Program-made: the position numbers and the translations under genes | From: an uncultured Pelagibacteraceae bacterium | GTDB taxonomy: Bacteria > Pseudomonadota > Alphaproteobacteria > Pelagibacterales > Pelagibacteraceae | DNA: 64,000 nucleotides | Direction of reading: 5' to 3' | Assembly (NCBI GenBank): GCA_902591755.1 | Contig: CACJBX010000004.1 | Coordinates: 62,001 to 126,000 of the forward strand | The notes under the pieces: model-generated | Database searches by the model: none | What the model was told of the DNA's origin: nothing | What the model saw: only the letters and a program-made list of their open reading frames with translations | Shown: positions 19,499 to 30,400 of the stretch, piece after piece | Layout of the letters: each line of letters begins with the position of its first letter | Numbering within the stretch: position 1 is the stretch's first letter

Positions 19499-20677
19499 TT
19501 AATTTAGAGCTTTTATACCAGGAAGTTCTTTGCCTTCAAGATATTCTAAAAAAGCTCCACCAGCAGTTGAAACAAAATTAAAATCACTTATTGCGTTTAT
19601 CTGATTTAATACCGCAATTGTATCTCCACCTCCTGCAACAGAAAAAATTGAATTATCTTTATTTTTTTTAATAATCATTTTTGCTATTTCATAACTACCT
19701 AAAGCAAAATTTGGATTTTCAAAATAACCTGCCGGACCATTCCACAAAACAGTTTTACTATTTTCGATAATATCTTCAATTTCCTTTAAAGTTTTTGGGC
19801 CAATATCAAGAATAAAATCATCGGCTGATATTTCGGTCAAGTCTTTAATTTGGGATTTGTCATCCATGCTTTTTCCAATTTTGACATCTTTTGGATAAAT
19901 TATCGAACATGAGTGATCATTAGAGTTTTTAAAAATGTTTTCTATTTCTTTTTCACAATTCTCCTCCTTAATTGACTTTCCAATTAAATTTCCTTTATAG
20001 CTTAAAATGTTATTTGCCATTCCACCAACAACAATAATGTTATCAAATTTCGGTATAAGATTTTTAATTAAATTAATCTTAGTTGAAATTTTTGATCCTC
20101 CAATGATACACGTAACTGGTCTTTTTATTTCACTCGTTACTTTCTTGAGAGCATTTATTTCAGTTTCTAGTTGCAACCCAGCAAATGACGGCAAAAATTC
20201 AGTAATTTTACTTATTGAGGCGTGAGCTCTGTGTGAGCAAGAAAAAGCATCATTTACATAAAGATCTGCAAGACTCGCCAATTGTTTTGAAAAATTTGTG
20301 TCATTTTTTTCTTCTTCTTCATAAAACCTGATATTCTCTAAAAATATAATTTGGCCATCGAAATTTTTAAATAATTTATCTTTTTTAATCTTAAAGATAT
20401 TTTTATTAATGAGTTTGATTTTTTGATTTATTTTACTTTCTAAATTTTCACAAATCGGTTTCAAAGAAAGTTCTTTGTTTACTTTTCCTTTAGGTCTCCC
20501 AACGTGTGAAATTATAACTATCTTGCAATTTTTTTTTATTAAAAAATTAATTACAGGTAAAATCTTATCAATTCTTGTTTGATCTGTGATAACTCCATTT
20601 TTTAATGGAACATTCAAATCCAATCTCAATAATATTACCTTTTGATTAATATTTTCTTGATCTTTAATATTGTTCAT
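19499..20677 (-). CDS. pgk: Phosphoglycerate kinase
   Basis: LLRLDLNVPLKNGVITDQTRI, IVIISHVGRPKG, NDAFSCSHRAHASI, VAGGGDTIAVL. Confidence 0.97.
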   Translation of the reverse strand: MNNIKDQENINQKVILLRLDLNVPLKNGVITDQTRIDKILPVINFLIKKNCKIVIISHVGRPKGKVNKELSLKPICENLESKINQKIKLINKNIFKIKKDKLFKNFDGQIIFLENIRFYEEEEKNDTNFSKQLASLADLYVNDAFSCSHRAHASISKITEFLPSFAGLQLETEINALKKVTSEIKRPVTCIIGGSKISTKINLIKNLIPKFDNIIVVGGMANNILSYKGNLIGKSIKEENCEKEIENIFKNSNDHSCSIIYPKDVKIGKSMDDKSQIKDLTEISADDFILDIGPKTLKEIEDIIENSKTVLWNGPAGYFENPNFALGSYEIAKMIIKKNKDNSIFSVAGGGDTIAVLNQINAISDFNFVSTAGGAFLEYLEGKELPGIKALN

Positions 20678-21684
20678 TAAGAAATTTTATGAAGATACGC
20701 CGCAATATCACACATTCTATTTGAAAAACCCCACTCATTGTCATACCAAGCAGAAATTTTACCCATATTTTTACCTATAACATTTGTTAATGATGCATCT
20801 ACTACAGCGGAAGCTGGATTGTGATTAAAATCAATTGAAACAAGTTTTTCCTCTGTAATTTCTAAAACTTTTATTTTCTGTTTCTTACTGAAGTTTTTAA
20901 AGGCAGAGTTAATTTTTTCAACAGATAGATCTTTTTTGGAGCAAAATATTAATTCAATTAAAGAAACGTTTGGGGTTGGTATTCTCATTGCTACACCCTC
21001 CAGTTTTCCTTTTAAAGAAGGTATAATTTCACCAATCGCTTTTGAGGCACCAGTTGAGGTTGGTACTATTGATTGACTAGCTGTTCTTGCTCTTCTTATA
21101 TCTTTATGTGAATTATCTAAAATCCTTTGATCAGTTGTAAAAGAATGAATTGTAGTCATAAAACCTTTTTCAATTTCAAAATTTTCATTTAAAACGTGAG
21201 CGACAGGCGCAAGACAATTAGTTGTACAAGATGCGGCAGATATAATTTTATCTTCCTTCTTAATTTCTTTTTCGTTAACTCCAAATACTATTGTCTTATC
21301 AGCATTTTTGCATGGAGCTGAAACAATAACTTTTTTTGCTCCATTAATTAAATGCGAGATTAGTTTCTCCTTAGCATTAAATTTACCAGTGCATTCAAGT
21401 ACAAAATCAACATTATTGTCTTTCCAATTAATTTCTTCCAGCTTATCTATTTGTGAATAATAAATTTTATTACCATTAATATTTATATAGTTTTTTTCTA
21501 TTGATATATCCGCTCTGAATTTTCCGTGAATACTATCTCTTTTCAGTAAAGCACAAGCAGTCTCAATGTTAGCTCTATTATTTATATGTTGAATTTTAAT
21601 GTTAGAATAATTCTCTTCAAATATTGATCGAACCACCATTCTACCAATTCTACCTAAACCGTTTATCCCAATTTTAGTTTTCAT
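20677..21684 (-). CDS. gap: Glyceraldehyde-3-phosphate dehydrogenase
   Basis: IGINGLGRIGRMVVR, SAASCTTNCLAPVAHVLNENF, WYDNEWGFSNRM. Confidence 0.97.
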   Translation of the reverse strand: MKTKIGINGLGRIGRMVVRSIFEENYSNIKIQHINNRANIETACALLKRDSIHGKFRADISIEKNYININGNKIYYSQIDKLEEINWKDNNVDFVLECTGKFNAKEKLISHLINGAKKVIVSAPCKNADKTIVFGVNEKEIKKEDKIISAASCTTNCLAPVAHVLNENFEIEKGFMTTIHSFTTDQRILDNSHKDIRRARTASQSIVPTSTGASKAIGEIIPSLKGKLEGVAMRIPTPNVSLIELIFCSKKDLSVEKINSAFKNFSKKQKIKVLEITEEKLVSIDFNHNPASAVVDASLTNVIGKNMGKISAWYDNEWGFSNRMCDIAAYLHKIS

Positions 21685-23615
21685 AAACTTTTCTTTATTT
21701 TTTGTACAATGTTTTCAACATCTAATTCAAAATGTTTATAAATATCTTTATAAGGTGCGCTCTTACCAAAATTATCTATTCCTAAATTTAATCCTCTGGT
21801 TCCTGTATATTTTTTCCAATAACTAGTTTCCGATGCTTCTATAGAAACTTTAAGCGTATCTTCTTGCAAAATATCTTTTTTATAGTCGTGGTTTTGACTA
21901 TCAAATATTTCATGACATGGCATTGATATTACTTTTGAATAGATATTTTCTGTGGCTAATTTATGACTTACTTTTATTGCAAGATCAGTTTCAGAGCCTG
22001 TCGCTAATAGTGTTACTTTAAGATTATCTCCATTTCTTAAAATTTCATAAGCTCCTTTTGAGCAAAGATTGTTAGTGATCACCTCTTTTCTTATGGGTTC
22101 TATTTTTTGTCTTGTTAGAGCGATTACACTTGGTTTATTTTTACTTTCTAAAGCCAACTGCCAACACTCAAAAGTTTCAATGGTATCGGATGGTCTAAAT
22201 ACATTTAAGTTTGGTATAGATCTCAACATTGCGAGCTGTTCAACAGGTTGATGGGTTGGACCATCTTCTCCAAGACCAATTGAGTCATGGGTTAAAACAT
22301 AAATAACCCTTTGTCCCATCATTGCAGCCAATCTGATAGAAGGCTTGCAATAATCACTAAATATTAAAAAAGTCCCACCATAAGGAATAAGACTACTATG
22401 CAAAGAGATTCCATTCATTATTCCACACATTGCGTGTTCTCTTACTCCATAATGAATATAATTTCCCCCAAAATTTCCTGGCTTAATTATTTTATGATTT
22501 TTTGTTTTTGTATTATTTGAACCTGCAAGATCAGCTGAGCCACCAATTAAATTTGGTAGTTTTGAAACTATATCTAAAAATTTTTCTGAGGATTTCCTAG
22601 TTGCAATTGGTTCTAGTGATTTTAAATAATCATTTTTTACTTGCTCTATTTCGCTTGTAATCTCATCGTTAAAAATGTTGAATTCAGGCTCGTATGATTT
22701 ATTTTTTTCTGCTTTTGAAGAGGCGCTTTCCCCTATTTTTCTCCACTCACTTAAAATTTTTTCAGGGATCTTAAAAGGCTCATGATTCCATTTTAATTTT
22801 TTTCTTACTAGCTTTACCTCATCGGTACCTAGCGGGCTTCCATGCGATGATGCTTTCCCACTTTTATTTGGTGAGCCATAACCAATTGTAGTCTTACAAG
22901 AAATAGCAAATGGTTTTTTTGAATTTTGAGCTTTTTTTAATGCGGTAAAAATTTGTTTATCATTATGACCGTCTATTTCTAAATAGCTCCAACCATAACT
23001 CTCAAATCTTTTTTTTGTATTATCAGAAACAGCAAGGTTAGTAGGGCCATCAATCGAGATTGAATTATTATCAAAAAGAAGTATCAAATTTTTTAATTTT
23101 ATATGACCCGCAAAACTTAAGGCTTCATGGCTTATTCCTTCCATAAGGCATCCATCACCTGCCAAGACATAAGTTTTATGATCTATCTTTTTTTTTCCTA
23201 ACCTCTTTTTTAATATTTCTTCAGCAAGCGCAAAACCCACAGCATTAGATATACCTTGTCCTAATGGTCCAGTTGTAGTCTCTATTCCTGAATTAGAATG
23301 ATATTCAGGATGTCCGGCACAAATACAATCCAGTTTTCTAAAGTTTTTAATGTCATCTATAGAAACACTTTTGTAACCAGTTAAATATAAAAGTGAGTAA
23401 AGAAGCATAGACCCATGACCAGCAGAAAGAACGAACCTATCTCTATTAAACCAACTAGGATCTTTAGGATTAAATCGTAAAAAGTTTTTAAATAAAACTG
23501 TAGCAACATCAGCCATTCCCATTGGCATTCCAGGATGACCTGAATTTGCTGTTTCAACAGCATCTAAAGATAGAAATCTTACAGCATTAGCTAAATCTTT
23601 ATGTTTTATTTTCAA
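21681..23615 (-). CDS. tkt: Transketolase
   Basis: ANSGHPGMPMGMADVATVLF, DRFVLSAGHGSMLLYSLLYLTGY, HDSIGLGEDGPTHQPVEQLA. Confidence 0.97.
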   Translation of the reverse strand: MKIKHKDLANAVRFLSLDAVETANSGHPGMPMGMADVATVLFKNFLRFNPKDPSWFNRDRFVLSAGHGSMLLYSLLYLTGYKSVSIDDIKNFRKLDCICAGHPEYHSNSGIETTTGPLGQGISNAVGFALAEEILKKRLGKKKIDHKTYVLAGDGCLMEGISHEALSFAGHIKLKNLILLFDNNSISIDGPTNLAVSDNTKKRFESYGWSYLEIDGHNDKQIFTALKKAQNSKKPFAISCKTTIGYGSPNKSGKASSHGSPLGTDEVKLVRKKLKWNHEPFKIPEKILSEWRKIGESASSKAEKNKSYEPEFNIFNDEITSEIEQVKNDYLKSLEPIATRKSSEKFLDIVSKLPNLIGGSADLAGSNNTKTKNHKIIKPGNFGGNYIHYGVREHAMCGIMNGISLHSSLIPYGGTFLIFSDYCKPSIRLAAMMGQRVIYVLTHDSIGLGEDGPTHQPVEQLAMLRSIPNLNVFRPSDTIETFECWQLALESKNKPSVIALTRQKIEPIRKEVITNNLCSKGAYEILRNGDNLKVTLLATGSETDLAIKVSHKLATENIYSKVISMPCHEIFDSQNHDYKKDILQEDTLKVSIEASETSYWKKYTGTRGLNLGIDNFGKSAPYKDIYKHFELDVENIVQKIKKSL

Positions 23616-23665
23616 AAATATTCCTATCTAGACTAAGAGACTCATTAATATATAATTATATATAT

Positions 23666-23989
23666 ATGAAATATATCAGCGAAAAAGAAAAAAAACTTGA
23701 AGACGCACTTAAGAAATTAAAAAAACTTGATCTAAAAAATGACCAGATATCTGGAGACATTAAAGAATTAGTTAATCAAAAAAATCAATTAGAAATTGAA
23801 AAAAATGAATTGGAAAAAAAATACAAAAATTTAAGTGATGAACACGGCAATCTTCAAGTCAAAATCAAACAAATGATGGCTGAAAAAAAGGAAGATAGAG
23901 TGAAAAGATTAGAGTTTGACGAAAAAATTGATGAATTAAATCAAGAAACAGATACTTTACTTGATGAGATTGAAAAATGGCAAATGTAA
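23666..23989 (+). CDS. Small coiled-coil protein of unknown function preceding zapA
   Basis: 107 aa nearly all heptad-like charged helix; overlaps zapA start. Confidence 0.7.
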   Translation: MKYISEKEKKLEDALKKLKKLDLKNDQISGDIKELVNQKNQLEIEKNELEKKYKNLSDEHGNLQVKIKQMMAEKKEDRVKRLEFDEKIDELNQETDTLLDEIEKWQM

Positions 23990-24414
23990 ACATTAAATTT
24001 AATGGAAAAGACTTTCTTCTTTCATGTGAAGATGGTCAAGAGGATCATCTTGAGGAGTTAGCGGCAAATTTAAACGATAAATTTGAAAAATTAAAAAATG
24101 ACTTAGGAAACATAGGTGAAAATAAATTATTATTGATCACTGCTATTAAAGTGATGGATGAGTATTTTGATACCAAAAAAAATGTTGAGAAAAAAAAGCT
24201 AGAATTAACTAATCTCACTGAAAAATTTAAAGAACTGAAATCTCTTGTATATGGCTACAAGGATGAAAAAGAAGATGAAGCAACTAAATTGAACAATGAC
24301 ATCAACAACTTGCAAAAAGAGCTTGATAAAATAAACAATAATTATGATCAATTAATTTCTAACACTGCAAAAGAAATAGAGGAATTTGTTGAACGAGTTA
24401 ATCTTAAAAATTAG
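23977..24414 (+). CDS. zapA: Cell division protein ZapA
   Basis: MANVNIKFNGKDFLLSCEDGQEDHLEELAANLNDKFEKLK, LLLITAIKVMDEYFD. Confidence 0.88.
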   Translation: MANVNIKFNGKDFLLSCEDGQEDHLEELAANLNDKFEKLKNDLGNIGENKLLLITAIKVMDEYFDTKKNVEKKKLELTNLTEKFKELKSLVYGYKDEKEDEATKLNNDINNLQKELDKINNNYDQLISNTAKEIEEFVERVNLKN

Positions 24415-24422
24415 ATTTAGTA

Positions 24423-24965
24423 GTGAACAAATTTCAATTGAGAAAAAAAATATCTAAAATTCGATCAAAATTTGCTAGAAAAAAAATCACAGTAAATTCT
24501 GAGGTAATAATCAAATTGATTGAGCAGAAATCTCCCAATAAAAGAGTTGGATTGTATTATCCGTTTGGTGATGAGTTATCTACTTTGGAATTAATGGATC
24601 GATTAATTAGGAAAAAATTTATAATTTCTTTACCTATAATTAATAAAAAATTTCAGATGTCTTTTTATAGCTGGAGTCCTAATGAACCTTTAACAATAAA
24701 TAGATTTGGTATCTTAGAACCTTTTAAGGGAAAAAAAATAACTCCTTCTACATTAATAATTCCGATGTTAGCTTTTGACTCTAACTTAAATAGACTAGGT
24801 TATGGAGGAGGTTTCTATGACAGATTTATTCAAAAAATTGAAAAACAAAATAATTGTGTCAAAATCGGACTTGCTCTCTCCTGTCAAAAGATTAATAAAG
24901 TGCCAATTGATAAATATGATAAAAAAATGGATTACATAATTACTGAAAAAAGAATTTATAAATGA
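24423..24965 (+). CDS. 5-formyltetrahydrofolate cyclo-ligase (GTG start)
   Basis: VGLYYPFGDELSTLELMDRL, IIPMLAFDSNLNRLGYGGGFYDRFIQ. Confidence 0.92.
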   Translation: MNKFQLRKKISKIRSKFARKKITVNSEVIIKLIEQKSPNKRVGLYYPFGDELSTLELMDRLIRKKFIISLPIINKKFQMSFYSWSPNEPLTINRFGILEPFKGKKITPSTLIIPMLAFDSNLNRLGYGGGFYDRFIQKIEKQNNCVKIGLALSCQKINKVPIDKYDKKMDYIITEKRIYK

Positions 24966-25768
24966 GAATTTTATTTTTAGGTGACATCGTAGGACCCTCG
25001 GGTTGTATGGTTGTAGAAAAATACCTTAAGAAGATTGTTGAGGAAAATAAAATAAATTTTGTGATAGCAAATGGTGAAAACGCAGCCAATAACGGCGTAG
25101 GTATTACAAAAGATGTTTTAGATAATCTAATTAAATTTGGAGTAAATGTACTCACAACTGGAAATCATGTTTGGGATCACAAAGAAACTTTAAAATTAGT
25201 TGAGGATGATAACAGACTTCTTAGACCATTTAATTTAATTGGAATATCTCCAGGAAAAGGATTTGAAATTTATCAAGCATCAAAAAATTTTAAAATAGGT
25301 GTACTAAATTTAATGGGAAATATTTTCATGAGGAAAAGTGAAGATGTTTTTAAAACAGCTGAAAATTTTCAAAAAAAATACCAGCTAAAAAAAGATTATG
25401 ACTTTTTAGTAGTCGATTTGCATTGTGAAACTACCTCAGAAAAAATGGCAATGGGACATTTGTTTGATAGTAAAGCAACTTTAGTGACTGGTACTCACAC
25501 GCACATTCCAACAAATGATGCAAGAGTTTTAAAAGGTGGGACTGCGTATATCACTGACTCAGGAATGTGTGGTGACTACGACTCAGTAATTGGGATGAAT
25601 AAAGAAAACTCATTAAAGAGATTCTTCAAACAAGATTCTGAAAAACATTATCCATCTTTAGGGGATGGTTCTTTATCGGGTGTTATGGTAGATTGTGATG
25701 AAACTACAGGACTAGCTAAAAATATTAATAGTATAATTGTTGGGGGTGTTTTAAATAACTCAAAATAA
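24962..25768 (+). CDS. YmdB-family metallophosphoesterase
   Basis: MRILFLGDIVGPSGCMVVEKYL, VIANGENAANNGVGITKDVLDNLIKFGVNVLTTGNHVWDHKE. Confidence 0.93.
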   Translation: MRILFLGDIVGPSGCMVVEKYLKKIVEENKINFVIANGENAANNGVGITKDVLDNLIKFGVNVLTTGNHVWDHKETLKLVEDDNRLLRPFNLIGISPGKGFEIYQASKNFKIGVLNLMGNIFMRKSEDVFKTAENFQKKYQLKKDYDFLVVDLHCETTSEKMAMGHLFDSKATLVTGTHTHIPTNDARVLKGGTAYITDSGMCGDYDSVIGMNKENSLKRFFKQDSEKHYPSLGDGSLSGVMVDCDETTGLAKNINSIIVGGVLNNSK

Positions 25769-25769
25769 T

Positions 25770-26492
25770 ATGGCAGGACATTCTCATTGGGCTGGTATAA
25801 AACATAAAAAAGGTAGAGCAGATAAAGAAAGGTCAAAGATTTTCTCGAAACTTTCAAGAGAGATTACTGTAGCCGCTAAACTCGGAGATAAAGATCCTTT
25901 GATGAACCCGAGACTTAGATCTGCTATTCAAGCAGCAAGGTCCTCAAACATGCCAAAAGATAACATTGAGAGAGCCATTGATAAATCAAAATCATTAAAT
26001 CAATCAAATTTTGAAAAGATAAGATACGAAGGTTTTGGTAAAGATAAAGTTGCTGTAATAGTTGAGGCACTTACAGATAACAAAAATAGAACTGCCTCAA
26101 AATTAAGAACAATTTTTCAAAAAAATGGTGGTAACTTGGGTACCCAAGGTTCTGCAGCTCATAATTTTAAACAAATTGGCGTAATTAGGATAGACATAAA
26201 TGAAATTAAAGATGATAAAATTTTTGAACTAGCAATTGATGCTGGTGCAGATGAATGTTTTTCCTTTGAAAGTTTTCATGAGATACATTGCGGTTCTGAA
26301 GATATTTATTCTATAAAAAAAAAAATTGAGTCTCATGTCGAAAATTTTATATCTACAGATATTGAGTGGATTCCCCTAAACAAGGTTTCCAGCGAAGGTG
26401 AGAATAAAGAAGACATAAAAAAACTTATAGAATTATTAGATGATGACGATGATGTTCAAAGGGTTTACTCAAACTTTGGGGAAGAAGATTAA
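25770..26492 (+). CDS. YebC/PmpR-family transcriptional/translation regulator
   Basis: MAGHSHWAGIKHKKGRADKERSKIFSKLSREITVAAKLG. Confidence 0.96.
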   Translation: MAGHSHWAGIKHKKGRADKERSKIFSKLSREITVAAKLGDKDPLMNPRLRSAIQAARSSNMPKDNIERAIDKSKSLNQSNFEKIRYEGFGKDKVAVIVEALTDNKNRTASKLRTIFQKNGGNLGTQGSAAHNFKQIGVIRIDINEIKDDKIFELAIDAGADECFSFESFHEIHCGSEDIYSIKKKIESHVENFISTDIEWIPLNKVSSEGENKEDIKKLIELLDDDDDVQRVYSNFGEED

Positions 26493-26495
26493 GCA

Positions 26496-26984
26496 ATGTT
26501 GATAATTGGAATAGATCCTGGAATTAATGGTGCAATATGCTTATTTAGAGATGGAAAGATAGTGGATGTATTTGAAATGCCAAAAATGGCTGTAGGAAAA
26601 AAAAATAAATCACAAGTTAATGCTTCTCAAATATTTAACGAAATTCAAAAAGCTGTAGAAGGAGAAGATAAGACGAAAGTAATAGCTGTGATCGAACAAG
26701 TTTCTGCAATGCCAGGACAAGGAGTTACTAGCATGTTTAATTTTGGACAGTCTTTTGGAGTGTTGAAAGGAATTTTTTCTGCAATGCAAATTCCAATGGA
26801 TTTTGTTTCACCAGTTAAATGGAAAAAATTCTTTAATTTGATAAATACAAACAAAGACGCTAGCAGGACAAAAGCTATTGAAATTTATCCATACTTTTCA
26901 TCAAAATTGTCAAAAAAAAAAGATGCTAATAAAGCGGACGCGATACTAATTTCTAGTTTTTATTACCAAAATGCTAAATATTAG
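26496..26984 (+). CDS. RuvC-fold Holliday-junction resolvase-like nuclease, phage/MOC1-like subtype
   Basis: MLIIGIDPGINGAICLF, AVIEQVSAMPGQGVTSMFNFGQSFGVLKGIFSAMQIPMDFVSPVKWKKFF, KADAILIS. Confidence 0.75.
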   Translation: MLIIGIDPGINGAICLFRDGKIVDVFEMPKMAVGKKNKSQVNASQIFNEIQKAVEGEDKTKVIAVIEQVSAMPGQGVTSMFNFGQSFGVLKGIFSAMQIPMDFVSPVKWKKFFNLINTNKDASRTKAIEIYPYFSSKLSKKKDANKADAILISSFYYQNAKY

Positions 26985-27040
26985 ATTTATTTGATCTTTC
27001 AGGTCAAATTGATGACACATTTTAGTGTGAAAGATTTTTC

Positions 27041-27715
27041 ATGGAAGCCGATATAGCATCACAATCTGTAGGGCTAGGAAGTTCTGTAGACTTCTCTTTA
27101 TGGAGCCTATTTCTTAGAGCAGACATAATTGTAAAATCAGTTATTGTTTTGTTGATTGCAGCATCAATTTATACTTGGGCGATAATTATAGAAAAGTTCA
27201 AGTTATTTAAGAAAATAAACTTATCAACCCAAGAGTTTGAAGAAAAATTTTGGAAATCAAGATCTGCCGAAAGTTTTTATAATAATTTACCAGCAAATAT
27301 TGATGATCCAATGTCAAATGTTTTTAAAAAGACTATGCAAGTTGTTCTTAAATCAAGATCTAGAAGTAATTTGAATGAAAAGCTTTCAGGTTTATTAGAG
27401 TCTAATATAGAAAATGAAGTTAACAAGCTTGAAAAAAATTATTCATTCTTGGCCACAGTAGGTTCAACAGCACCGTTTATTGGTTTGTTTGGAACAGTTT
27501 GGGGAATTATGAATTCATTTCAGTCAATTGCAGTTTCAAGAAACACGAGTTTAGCTATTGTTGCGCCAGGTATTGCAGAAGCATTATTTGCGACAGCTCT
27601 CGGTCTCTTAGCAGCTATACCTGCGGTTGTAGCTTATAACAAATTTAATAACGACTCAAAAAAATATTCTCAAAGATTAGAAAATTTTGCCAAAAGATTT
27701 ATCTCTACTATTTAA
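27041..27715 (+). CDS. tolQ: Tol-Pal system proton channel protein TolQ
   Basis: MotA/TolQ/ExbB family: FLATVGSTAPFIGLFGTVWGIMNSFQSIA, APGIAEALFATALGLLAAIPAVVAYN; followed by tolR. Confidence 0.96.
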   Translation: MEADIASQSVGLGSSVDFSLWSLFLRADIIVKSVIVLLIAASIYTWAIIIEKFKLFKKINLSTQEFEEKFWKSRSAESFYNNLPANIDDPMSNVFKKTMQVVLKSRSRSNLNEKLSGLLESNIENEVNKLEKNYSFLATVGSTAPFIGLFGTVWGIMNSFQSIAVSRNTSLAIVAPGIAEALFATALGLLAAIPAVVAYNKFNNDSKKYSQRLENFAKRFISTI

Positions 27716-27718
27716 CTG

Positions 27719-28135
27719 ATGGCTTTTAATTTAAAAAATAAATCTAAAGATCCAATAAGTGAAATAAATGTAACACCATTTGTTGATGTTATGTTGGTTC
27801 TTTTAATCGTTTTTATGGTCACAGCACCGCTATTGACAGTTGGTGTTCAAGTAGATCTTCCAGAAAGTTCAGCTGACTCTCTTCCAGAGGAACAAGAGCC
27901 ATTAACTTTAAGTATAAATTCAAAAGGGGAGATTTTTATTCAAGAGTCTAAGGTTGAGTTTGATAACGTAATTGCTAAAATATTAGCTGTTTCAAAAAAC
28001 AGAACAGATACAAGAATATATGTAAGAGGCGACAAGACAATCAACTATGGGAGAGTTCTAGAAGTTATGGGGATGCTTTCTGGTTCAGGATTTACAAAAG
28101 TAGCGCTTATTTCAGAGCCTTATAAAGAGAGGTGA
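27719..28135 (+). CDS. tolR: Tol-Pal system protein TolR
   Basis: ISEINVTPFVDVMLVLLIVFMVTAPLLTVGVQVDLPES. Confidence 0.96.
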   Translation: MAFNLKNKSKDPISEINVTPFVDVMLVLLIVFMVTAPLLTVGVQVDLPESSADSLPEEQEPLTLSINSKGEIFIQESKVEFDNVIAKILAVSKNRTDTRIYVRGDKTINYGRVLEVMGMLSGSGFTKVALISEPYKER

Positions 28136-28141
28136 TCGATA

Positions 28142-28954
28142 GTGGCTAATAATATTATTATATCATCTTTACTACATTTATTTCTTATAATTATAACAGC
28201 GTTGAGCCTTCCTTTTTTAGCAAAAAAACCAATAGATCTTCCACCGATTATTTCCATAGAACTTATTCAAATAACTGACAAAACATCTATACCTTATGCT
28301 CCTAAAGCGAAAAAGATTATTGAAGAAATAAAAAAGAAAGAAAAAGAGAAACTTGTTTCTGAGCAAGCACCTCCAAAAAAAGTTAAAAAAGAAAAACCAG
28401 ATGCAATACCATTACCAGATCAACAAAAAAATATTGTAAAAAAACCAGAAGAGGATAAACAAAACCCAGAAAAGATCGATGATGAAATTAAACAAGTTTC
28501 AGAATTTGAAAAAAAAGAATTATTTGATCCAAACAATATTGCTGCGCTAATTGATAAATCAAAAGAAGAAACTGCAGAGATGATTAAAAGTGATAATAAG
28601 ATAACTCAATCACAGAGAAAAAGTGTTATTTCCTCTGGTTTGACTTTAAATGAGGAAGATGCACTTAAGGCCCAAATATTTGGATGCTGGAGTATCCCAT
28701 TAGGCTTACCTTATAATGAAGATCTTCTTGTAAGAATTAAATTAAATTTAAAACCTGATGGTACAATTATCAACTCTGAAATTCTTGACCACGCTAGAAT
28801 GAACAAGCCAGGACAAGGTTTCTATAAAGTTTTGGCAGAAAGTGCACTTAGGGCAATTAGATTGTGTCAGCCCTTGAGAGTTCCAACTACTGGTTATGAG
28901 AGATGGAAAGAAATTCAACTAAATTTTGATGCTAGGGAGATGCTTCAAGGATGA
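28142..28954 (+). CDS. tolA: TolA-like protein (GTG start)
   Basis: N-terminal TM, Lys/Pro-rich linker, C-terminal domain [28 protein letters not shown]; between tolR and tolB. Confidence 0.85.
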   Translation: MANNIIISSLLHLFLIIITALSLPFLAKKPIDLPPIISIELIQITDKTSIPYAPKAKKIIEEIKKKEKEKLVSEQAPPKKVKKEKPDAIPLPDQQKNIVKKPEEDKQNPEKIDDEIKQVSEFEKKELFDPNNIAALIDKSKEETAEMIKSDNKITQSQRKSVISSGLTLNEEDALKAQIFGCWSIPLGLPYNEDLLVRIKLNLKPDGTIINSEILDHARMNKPGQGFYKVLAESALRAIRLCQPLRVPTTGYERWKEIQLNFDAREMLQG

Positions 28955-30300
28955 AAAAAATTATTTTTTTTATATATATTTGTTTGTTTATTTTTAATTG
29001 GGGCAAAGCTTGGTCTCTTATAGAAGTAGATATTACAAGAGGTAATCTAAATCCTTTGCCACTAGCAGTATCACCACTATCTGTTGATCAAAATTCCAAA
29101 GAAAAATTTAAAGATTTATTAAAACTTGAAGATATAGGTGTAGAAATATCAAAAGTTGTTGAAGATAATTTAAGGCAATCGGGTTTATTCAATCCGTTAG
29201 ATCCTAAAGCTTTTCTCCAAAAACCAGATATAGCTCATGTAAAACCAAGATTTGAAGATTGGGCTTTAATTAAAGCTCAAGCTTTAATCACTGGAGAAGT
29301 AAAGATAGTTGATGAAAAGCTTCGAGTTGAATTTAGATTATGGGATGTATTAGCTGGCAAAGAAATTATGGCGTTGGCATTTACAACTGTTTCAGAAAAT
29401 TGGAGAAGAGTCGGGCATATAATTACTGATAAAGTTTATCAGAGGCTTACAGGTGAAAAAGGTTATTTTGATACTAGAATTATTTATGTTGCTGAAGAAG
29501 GACTTAAAACAAGTCGTATCAAGAAATTAGCAATTATGGATCAAGATGGTTTTAACACTAAATATCTAACTTTAGGAAATGAATTGGTTTTAACACCAAG
29601 ATTTAATCCAACAAATCAAATGGTTACTTACTTATCTTATTTTAAAAATCTTCCTAGAGTATACTTATTAGATATTGAGACTGGGATACAAGAAGTCGTT
29701 GGTGACTTTCCTGGTATGACATTTGCTCCACGTTTTTCTCCAGATGGAAAAAAAATTATCATGAGCTTTGCCAAAGACGGAAACTCGGATATCTATACTA
29801 TGGATCTTGAAAGTAGAGAAGTTGAAAAAATAACAAATCATCCATCCATTGATACTTCTCCATCATATTCTCCAGACGGTAAATATATTTGTTTCAATTC
29901 AGACAGAAGTGGCTATCAGCAGATTTACGTAATGAGAAGTGATGGTTCAAAAGTTAAAAGGATATCTTTCGGGAATGGTCTTTACGGTACGCCCGTGTGG
30001 TCTCCAAGAGGTGACTTGATAGCTTTTACAAAGCTTCATAAAGGAAAGTTCTATATTGGAGTAATGAGAACAGATGGAACTGGTGAAAGACTTCTTACAG
30101 AAAACTATTATCAAGAAGCTCCTTCCTGGTCTCCTAATGGAAGAGTTTTAATTTTTTATAGAGAGACAAAATCAGACTCTGCAGGAAAAGGCTTTTCAGC
30201 CAAACTTTGGTCTATAGATCTTACCGGATATAATGAAAGAATGGTTAAAACCGAGACTGATGCTTCAGACCCATCTTGGTCGTCATTATTAACCGATTAA
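28951..30300 (+). CDS. tolB: Tol-Pal system protein TolB
   Basis: Repeated beta-propeller motifs [55 protein letters not shown]. Confidence 0.96.
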   Translation: MKKIIFFIYICLFIFNWGKAWSLIEVDITRGNLNPLPLAVSPLSVDQNSKEKFKDLLKLEDIGVEISKVVEDNLRQSGLFNPLDPKAFLQKPDIAHVKPRFEDWALIKAQALITGEVKIVDEKLRVEFRLWDVLAGKEIMALAFTTVSENWRRVGHIITDKVYQRLTGEKGYFDTRIIYVAEEGLKTSRIKKLAIMDQDGFNTKYLTLGNELVLTPRFNPTNQMVTYLSYFKNLPRVYLLDIETGIQEVVGDFPGMTFAPRFSPDGKKIIMSFAKDGNSDIYTMDLESREVEKITNHPSIDTSPSYSPDGKYICFNSDRSGYQQIYVMRSDGSKVKRISFGNGLYGTPVWSPRGDLIAFTKLHKGKFYIGVMRTDGTGERLLTENYYQEAPSWSPNGRVLIFYRETKSDSAGKGFSAKLWSIDLTGYNERMVKTETDASDPSWSSLLTD

Positions 30301-30400
30301 TTATGATATTTTCAAAAAAAATTAATAATTCCTTGATTTTTGAGCTTGAAAGATCTATTTAGTTGTGAAAAAGTATAAAAATAACTTTTAAGGAGCAGTA

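Noticed and set aside
24414-24423. 6S RNA (ssrS) expected between zapA and the 5-FCL gene in many proteobacteria
   Set aside because: Only about 8 nt separate the genes, so no ssrS can be here.
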